DNA of 10,267 nucleotides from DHVE2 group archaeon (GTDB lineage: Archaea > Thermoplasmatota > Thermoplasmata > Thermoplasmatales > Aciduliprofundaceae). The number at the start of each line of letters is the position of its first letter. The first letter of the stretch is position 1. The stretch is from NCBI GenBank assembly GCA_015522955.1, contig WALG01000078.1, positions 1 through 10,267 of the forward strand, read 5' to 3'. This document shows positions 5,918-10,267 of this stretch, in pieces. The notes under the pieces are model-generated. The model was not told where the DNA came from. It saw nothing but the letters and a program-made list of their open reading frames with translations, and did no database searches. Position numbers and translations under genes: made by a program.

Positions 5918-6600
5918 AACTCGCAGCACTAATCTCCGGGGGAAAGGATTCCCTGTATGCGATTTATTTAGCAAAGAAGCAGGGTTATGATGTTACGTAT
6001 CTGCTTTCAATGATATCTCAAAGTTCTGAGAGCTACATGTTCCATCACCCAAATATCAATCTTACAAAGGTCCATGCAGAGATTATGGGGATTCCGCTGC
6101 TCGTTGAAGAAACATTGGGCGAGAAAGAAAGGGAATTGGCAGACCTTGAGAGATTAATATCTAAAGTAAAGAATGAGGTGGATGGAATTCTAACTGGTGC
6201 AATTGCCTCAAACTACCAAATGGAGAGAATTGACAGAATATGCAGAAGATCTGGTCTTAAAAGCATTTCTCCATTGTGGCACATCAATCCAGAGAGATAC
6301 TGGAATGATCTCCTGAATTCTGGCTTTAGAATTATGATATCTTCCGTTTCAGCGGAGGGTTTAGGCGAAAAATGGCTCGGAAGAATTATTGATGAAAAGG
6401 CAATAAATGAGTTGAAAGAATTAAACAGAAAGATTAAGATTCATCTGGGTTTTGAGGGCGGCGAGGCTGAGACATTGGTTCTTGACTGCCCAATGTTCAG
6501 AAGGAGGATAGAGGTTATTGAAGCAAAAAAGAAATGGGATGGTCAATCGGGAACTTATATCATAAATTCAACGAAATTATCTCCGAAAAATGAACATTAG
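5914..6600 (+). CDS. dph6: Diphthine--ammonia ligase (Dph6-type PP-loop ATPase)
   Basis: Catalyses the last step of diphthamide synthesis on elongation factor 2: ATP-dependent amidation of diphthine with ammonium, releasing AMP and pyrophosphate. The 228-residue product opens with the PP-loop SGGKDS (8-13). It has the family pattern GAIASNYQMERIDRICRRSGL followed by SPLWH in the middle and GFEGGEAETLVLDCPMF near the C-terminus, the archaeal MJ0570/Dph6 signature. It is the short archaeal form, without the C-terminal domains added in yeast Dph6. The ATG lies in the 4-base overlap with the phosphatase, with GAAGGA 6 bases upstream, and the 3' end overlaps nadE by 11 bases. Diphthamide is confined to archaea and eukaryotes, which makes this the best domain marker in the window. 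Confidence 0.92.
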   Translation: MKLAALISGGKDSLYAIYLAKKQGYDVTYLLSMISQSSESYMFHHPNINLTKVHAEIMGIPLLVEETLGEKERELADLERLISKVKNEVDGILTGAIASNYQMERIDRICRRSGLKSISPLWHINPERYWNDLLNSGFRIMISSVSAEGLGEKWLGRIIDEKAINELKELNRKIKIHLGFEGGEAETLVLDCPMFRRRIEVIEAKKKWDGQSGTYIINSTKLSPKNEH

Positions 6601-8188
6601 GGTAGCCGTTGCGCAGATAAACACCACGGTGGGGGATTTAGAGGGAAATGCTCAGAAGGTTATCAGTAGTATCAAAAAGGCAAGAGGACAGAATGCTGAT
6701 CTGGTGGTTTTCCCAGAGCTTACTATCACCGGCTATCCGCCAAAGGATTTATTATTGAAATCAGATTTCATCAGTAAGAATCTAGAGAAATTAAAGGAGA
6801 TTGCCCATGAAGCAGATAATATCTCTGTTGTACTTGGATTTGTTGACTCAAGAGGAAAGAATATCTATAACGCAGCTGCTTTAATTCAAAACAGAAAGGT
6901 TATTGGGGTGCAACACAAACTCAATCTGCCGAATTATGATGTCTTTGACGAAAAAAGGTACTTTAAAGCTGGAAAAGAAGCTCTTGTTTTTGATCTTGAT
7001 TCCCTGAGGGTTGGGATAAACATCTGTGAGGATATCTGGGTTGAGAATCCGGTTAAGATACAGGCAGAGAGGGCCGATCTCATTGTAAATATCTCTGCAT
7101 CTCCATTCTACGCCGGAAAAACTAGAATCAGGAGGGAATTGATTTCAAGAAGAGCAATGGAGAGCAACACCCCAATAATATATGTCAATCTGGTTGGTGG
7201 ACAGGATGACCTCGTGTTTGATGGAGGAAGCTACATCTTCAACGGAGACGGAAGATTAATTGCTGAATGCAAACACCTTGAAGAGGATTTCTTGATGGGT
7301 GATCTTACAAAAAACGAAATAATCCCGGAACGGGAAGAGAATCTGACCAGAGAGATCCATGATGCACTGGTCCTTGGAATCAGGGATTATGTGAGGAAAA
7401 ACGGATTCAGGAAAGTTATTATTGGTCTTTCGGGTGGGATAGATTCCTCATTAACAGCGGTGCTGGCGATGGAGGCGTTGGGCAGAGAAAATGTCCTGGG
7501 TGTTTCTATGCCCAGCAGGATTTCATCGAGGGGTAGTCTGGATGATGCCAGAAAACTATCTAAAAATCTAGGGATAGGTCACAGAATAATCCCTATTGGA
7601 GGTATATTTGACGCATATATTGAAACACTATCAGAAGAATTCAAAGATACTGAGCAGGACATAACCGAAGAGAATATTCAGGCAAGGATCAGAGGGAATA
7701 TCCTGATGGCGTTGTCAAATAAATTCGGTTATCTGGTTTTATCTACGGGAAATAAATCTGAGTTAGCGGTGGGTTATTGCACGTTATATGGGGATATGTC
7801 GGGGGGTCTGGCGGCTATCTCAGATGTTCCCAAGACAACCGTGTATAAACTTGCAGAATATATTAATAGAATCAACAAAAAAGCGATTATTCCGGAGGAT
7901 ATCATGACCAAAGAACCCTCTGCGGAATTAAGGGAAGGGCAAAAGGATACTGATTCGCTGCCACCATACGAGGTATTAGACCTAATTCTACACACATATA
8001 TCGAAAAGAATAAAGGTATAGGGGATATAATTGACCTTGGAATTGACGAAGGGATTGTCAGAGAGGTTATCCATAGAGTGGATCACAATGAGTATAAGAG
8101 ACAGCAGGCACCAGTGGGGATAAGAATAACGCCAAAGGCATTCGGTTTCGGCAGGAGAATGCCGATAACAAATAGGTATGAAGGGTGA
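6590..8188 (+). CDS. nadE: Glutamine-dependent NAD+ synthetase (glutaminase + synthetase)
   Basis: Makes NAD+ from nicotinate adenine dinucleotide, ATP and glutamine. The 532-residue product has two domains. The N-terminal nitrilase-fold glutaminase (about 1-250) carries the catalytic triad E43 (FPELTITGYPP), K110 (QHKLNLPNY) and C146 (GINICEDIWV). The C-terminal synthetase (about 255-520) has the PP-loop SGGIDSS (281-287), STGNKSE (385-391), the VGYCTLYGDMSGG segment and the PSAELR…QKDTDSLPPYEVLD region. Many archaea have only the short ammonia-dependent enzyme, so the fused form is worth noting. The ATG sits inside the end of dph6 with no clear SD, suggesting coupled translation. Last gene of the lrp-phosphatase-dph6-nadE cluster. 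Confidence 0.96.
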   Translation: MNIRVAVAQINTTVGDLEGNAQKVISSIKKARGQNADLVVFPELTITGYPPKDLLLKSDFISKNLEKLKEIAHEADNISVVLGFVDSRGKNIYNAAALIQNRKVIGVQHKLNLPNYDVFDEKRYFKAGKEALVFDLDSLRVGINICEDIWVENPVKIQAERADLIVNISASPFYAGKTRIRRELISRRAMESNTPIIYVNLVGGQDDLVFDGGSYIFNGDGRLIAECKHLEEDFLMGDLTKNEIIPEREENLTREIHDALVLGIRDYVRKNGFRKVIIGLSGGIDSSLTAVLAMEALGRENVLGVSMPSRISSRGSLDDARKLSKNLGIGHRIIPIGGIFDAYIETLSEEFKDTEQDITEENIQARIRGNILMALSNKFGYLVLSTGNKSELAVGYCTLYGDMSGGLAAISDVPKTTVYKLAEYINRINKKAIIPEDIMTKEPSAELREGQKDTDSLPPYEVLDLILHTYIEKNKGIGDIIDLGIDEGIVREVIHRVDHNEYKRQQAPVGIRITPKAFGFGRRMPITNRYEG

Positions 8189-8215
8189 GAAAACCGGGTA
8201 CTGATTCTAATTGCA

Positions 8216-8231
8216 TTTTTATACTTTTATG
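8216..8231 (+). promoter_or_regulatory. TATA-like, T-rich element before abiEi
   Basis: Two overlapping candidates, TTTTTATAC (8216-8224) and TTTTATG (8225-8231), lie about 26-40 bases before the ATG at 8257, giving a short or no leader. The same T-rich run may also help end the upstream nadE transcript, since archaeal terminators are often simple T-tracts. No SD precedes the ATG. Confidence 0.4.
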
Positions 8232-8256
8232 TCTAATTATCTTTTAGTAAGAGATA

Positions 8257-9060
8257 ATGGTTACACAAAATATATTCTTGGGCCCTAAGGAACTGAAGTT
8301 AATCTTGACATTGGAAAGCGAAGGTAAGAAGGCTTTTATGTTCAGTTATGCAAAGGAAATTTTAAGAACATCAAATACATCTGTGAGGAATGTAATTTAT
8401 CGTCTAAAGAAAAAGAATAGGATAACCGAAATCGAGAAGGGGAGATATGTCCTTTCCCCCGCGAGATCCGGTCTAGAGGGTTTATGGGTTGAACATCCAT
8501 TCCTTATAGTCCCAGGCCTAATAGATGAATATTACATCGGATTCTGGTCAGCAATGAATTACTGGGGAATGACGGAGCAGATTCCGAGAACCGTTTTTGT
8601 GGCAACAACGAGGAGAAAAAGAAATATTGAATATGGAAACCAGGAATTTAGATTTATAATTCTTTCCAGAAAAAAATTCTTCGGCTCTGTACAGGAGAAA
8701 ATTGAGGATTTTGAGTTTAACATCTCAAGCAGGGAAAAGACAATAGTCGATGGATTGATGCACCCCGAATACTGTGGTGGAATTTCTGAGGTTGCTAAAG
8801 CGATACGGAATGCTGGAGATGAATTGAACTGGAGTAAACTACTGAGAATAGTCAGTAGAGTTAGCATAAGTGCTGTTGATAGGAGACTGGGTTATTTGCT
8901 GGATGTTATGGAAATTAGGAAGGATATTGCTCAGAAACTCTCAAAGAAAGGATTTGTCGGATTCAGGTGGCTTGATCCAAGTGGTGAGAAGAAAATCCTG
9001 AGGTATTCAAAGAGGTGGGGGTTGATGGTTAATGTTGAGGAAAAGGATTTGACTGGATAG
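8257..9060 (+). CDS. abiEi: AbiEi-type antitoxin / transcription regulator (type IV TA)
   Basis: Regulatory antitoxin of an AbiE toxin-antitoxin pair. AbiEi proteins counteract the AbiEii toxin without stable complex formation and repress their own promoter. The 267-residue product starts with a winged helix (about 10-68: ILTLESEGKKAFMFSYAKEI, SVRNVIYRLKKKNRITEIEK, GRYVLSP). The AbiEi core follows, with YIGFWSAMNYWGMTEQIPRT (about 92-111) and REKTIVDGLMHPEYCGGISE (about 158-177). A C-terminal domain includes RRLGYLLDVM. The assignment is strongly supported by an AbiEii-like gene on the same strand 500 bases on. Unusually, a small broken gene sits between them. The phage-defence role is family knowledge only. 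Starts with ATG and no SD. Confidence 0.85.
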   Translation: MVTQNIFLGPKELKLILTLESEGKKAFMFSYAKEILRTSNTSVRNVIYRLKKKNRITEIEKGRYVLSPARSGLEGLWVEHPFLIVPGLIDEYYIGFWSAMNYWGMTEQIPRTVFVATTRRKRNIEYGNQEFRFIILSRKKFFGSVQEKIEDFEFNISSREKTIVDGLMHPEYCGGISEVAKAIRNAGDELNWSKLLRIVSRVSISAVDRRLGYLLDVMEIRKDIAQKLSKKGFVGFRWLDPSGEKKILRYSKRWGLMVNVEEKDLTG

Positions 9061-9068
9061 AGGATGTG

Positions 9069-9559
9069 ATGATGCCAAATAATGGAGTGTTAAACAACGG
9101 TGTGTTACCTGCCATTGCAGGAGGGATAGTTGGTAGCATTATGATAATAGCACTACAAAAGATTTGTGAATGGTTGGAGAGATCTAGATTATCCATTGAA
9201 TTTGAACAAAAAGAACCATTTTGCAGAGTAGCTACGATACAAGGTAGTGGAACTCAATCCTATTGGATTCGGATTAGAGTCAGGAATGATGGGAGAAGTG
9301 TAGCCAAATGTTGTGTAGGCAAACTAATGGAAATTAGAAAAATTGAGAATGGAAATAGTGGAGAAACTTCATAAACCAGGAATTGATCCCTATCTTTATA
9401 TCTCGGTTCAGATCTAACGCCAAGGGGCATTAAAACTAGTTAGGTACATATATCCTGAAAATAACAATCTATTCTGAAAATGCAGACCCATGTACAAAGG
9501 AATTCAGTCTTGAATGGGATGGGATATGGAATGAAATCAAAATGACACCATTAAATTAA
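9069..9559 (+). pseudogene. Broken gene for a small membrane-anchored protein between abiEi and abiEii
   Basis: The first piece (ATG 9069 or 9072, with GAGG just upstream, to TAA 9372-9374) encodes about 100 residues. It has one membrane helix (LPAIAGGIVGSIMIIAL) followed by a beta-rich soluble start (WIRIRVRNDGRSVAKCCVGK). The C-terminal remainder appears in another frame from about 9440 to TAA 9557-9559 and reads LGTYILKITIYSENADPCTK, then EFSLEWDGIWNEIKMTPLN, which looks like genuine protein. Between them are stops in all forward frames, with a short scrap DLTPRGIKT (about 9411-9437). The simplest reading is one gene with an internal deletion plus frameshift. The first piece might still be made as a short protein. 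I do not assign a function. It starts 8 bases after the abiEi stop and ends 2 bases before abiEii. Confidence 0.6.
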
Positions 9560-9561
9560 AA

Positions 9562-10267
9562 ATGCCCCTCCCGCCACTCCGCAAAATCGCAGCCAGGGAA
9601 GGCATCCCCGTCGGAACCCTTGAAAAGGATTATACGCTCTCTATTGTACTTTCATTGCTCTCCAAAAATCCTTTAATGGATTCCCTTGTTTTCAAGGGCG
9701 GGACAGCAATAAAGAAGATTTACTTCTCAGAGGCCAGGTTTTCAGAAGACTTGGATTTTAATTTCTTTGACACAACGTCAAAGAAAATTGAAGACAGGAT
9801 TAACGACCTATTAATCGGCAAAAGGATTGGCAATGTTGAGTTTCTGGAGATGAAGAACATGAATCACACTGATGTTAGTTTCACCTGCGACATCTCCTTC
9901 ATTGGAGAGTTACAGTTCAAGAACAAGATAAAATTAGATTTCAGTGGTAGAGAGAAGCCAATCCCTAAGGTAAAAAGTCCATCAATTACGGTCTATGACA
10001 TGGAGATAAAGATCCCTACGCTTGATTTAACTGAAATTCTCACCGAGAAAATCCGCGCCTTAGCAATCCGTGGAAAGTCTCGCGACCTGTATGATGTCTG
10101 GTTTTTGCTGAATAAAAACATCGAAGTTGATTTAGGTTTACTTAATGAAAAACTGAGATTATATGATAGAAAATTCGATATCAATGATCTCCATAATTCA
10201 ATATCAAAGGTTGAGAATACATGGAGTCGTGATCTAAAGCCATTACTTGCATCTGTTCCAAAATTTG
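9562..10267 (+). CDS. abiEii: AbiEii-type nucleotidyltransferase toxin, 3' end cut by window edge
   Basis: Partial: 235 codons are open to the window end with no stop. Toxin half of the AbiE type IV system, a DNA polymerase-beta-like nucleotidyltransferase (DUF1814/AbiEii family); some family members transfer nucleotides to tRNA and so block growth. Visible motifs are FKGGTAIKKIYF (about 44-55), RFSEDLDF (59-66) with metal-binding acids D63 and D65, the third acid likely D126 in KLDFS, and the downstream block LTEILTEKIRALAIR (156-170) with KSRDLYDVWFLL (172-183). All core residues look intact, so the toxin was probably active. The ATG was chosen because the frame closes at a TGA at 9532-9534 and PLRKIAAREGIP matches the usual N-terminal helix. 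The missing part is probably some tens of residues. Confidence 0.88.
   Translation, partial: MPLPPLRKIAAREGIPVGTLEKDYTLSIVLSLLSKNPLMDSLVFKGGTAIKKIYFSEARFSEDLDFNFFDTTSKKIEDRINDLLIGKRIGNVEFLEMKNMNHTDVSFTCDISFIGELQFKNKIKLDFSGREKPIPKVKSPSITVYDMEIKIPTLDLTEILTEKIRALAIRGKSRDLYDVWFLLNKNIEVDLGLLNEKLRLYDRKFDINDLHNSISKVENTWSRDLKPLLASVPKF

Noticed and set aside
1..10267. CRISPR arrays, tRNA/rRNA genes, insertion sequences
   Set aside because: I saw no regularly spaced direct repeats, no cloverleaf-like segment and no transposase-like protein or terminal inverted repeats.

Overview
The window looks like archaeal chromosome, most likely euryarchaeal. The evidence is a Dph6-type diphthine amide ligase (diphthamide is made only by archaea and eukaryotes), TATA-box spacings that fit leaderless transcripts, a NikR/Lrp regulator style common in methanogens and Archaeoglobi, and no bacterial -35/-10 pattern. 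I cannot place it to genus. Coding density is high, and genes run outward in both directions from an AT-rich control region at about 4096-4211.

Left half, minus strand. An ammonium transporter (amt, 65-1456) has a signal peptide, the twin-histidine pore and the C-terminal tail that PII/GlnK proteins bind; no glnK is inside the window. A 210-base gap follows, carrying the amt promoter and Shine-Dalgarno and a puzzling open stretch on the plus strand. Next is a compact znuA-znuC-znuB type metal ABC importer (4095 down to 1667), with a 6-base gap between the first two genes and a 4-base overlap between the last two.

Divergent from the importer is nikR (4212-4598), a ribbon-helix-helix metalloregulator with all four nickel ligands (H75, H86, H88, C94) at canonical spacing. 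Between the two start codons lie a perfect 11-bp inverted repeat with a 20-bp spacer, enclosing the likely nikR TATA box, and a second inverted repeat made of two outward-facing TATA-like elements. A nickel-sensing repressor beside a zinc/manganese-family importer is the most interesting regulatory arrangement here.

Right half, plus strand. A tight cluster (4694-8188) encodes an Lrp/AsnC regulator, an LHPP-like HAD phosphatase, Dph6 and a two-domain glutamine-dependent NAD+ synthetase. Junctions are a 3-base gap, a 4-base overlap and an 11-base overlap, so this is probably one operon. The Lrp gene is preceded by three evenly spaced half-sites that probably serve autoregulation. Two of the enzymes are PP-loop amide-forming ligases that release pyrophosphate, and the phosphatase resembles a family credited with pyrophosphate hydrolysis.

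Far right: an AbiE-type (type IV) toxin-antitoxin locus. The antitoxin/regulator AbiEi (8257-9060) is complete, and the nucleotidyltransferase toxin AbiEii (9562 to the edge) runs off the window. Unlike the usual adjacent pair, they are separated by about 500 bases holding a small membrane-anchored protein gene that appears broken: its N-terminal part ends at 9374 and a plausible C-terminal part resumes in another frame and ends two bases before abiEii.
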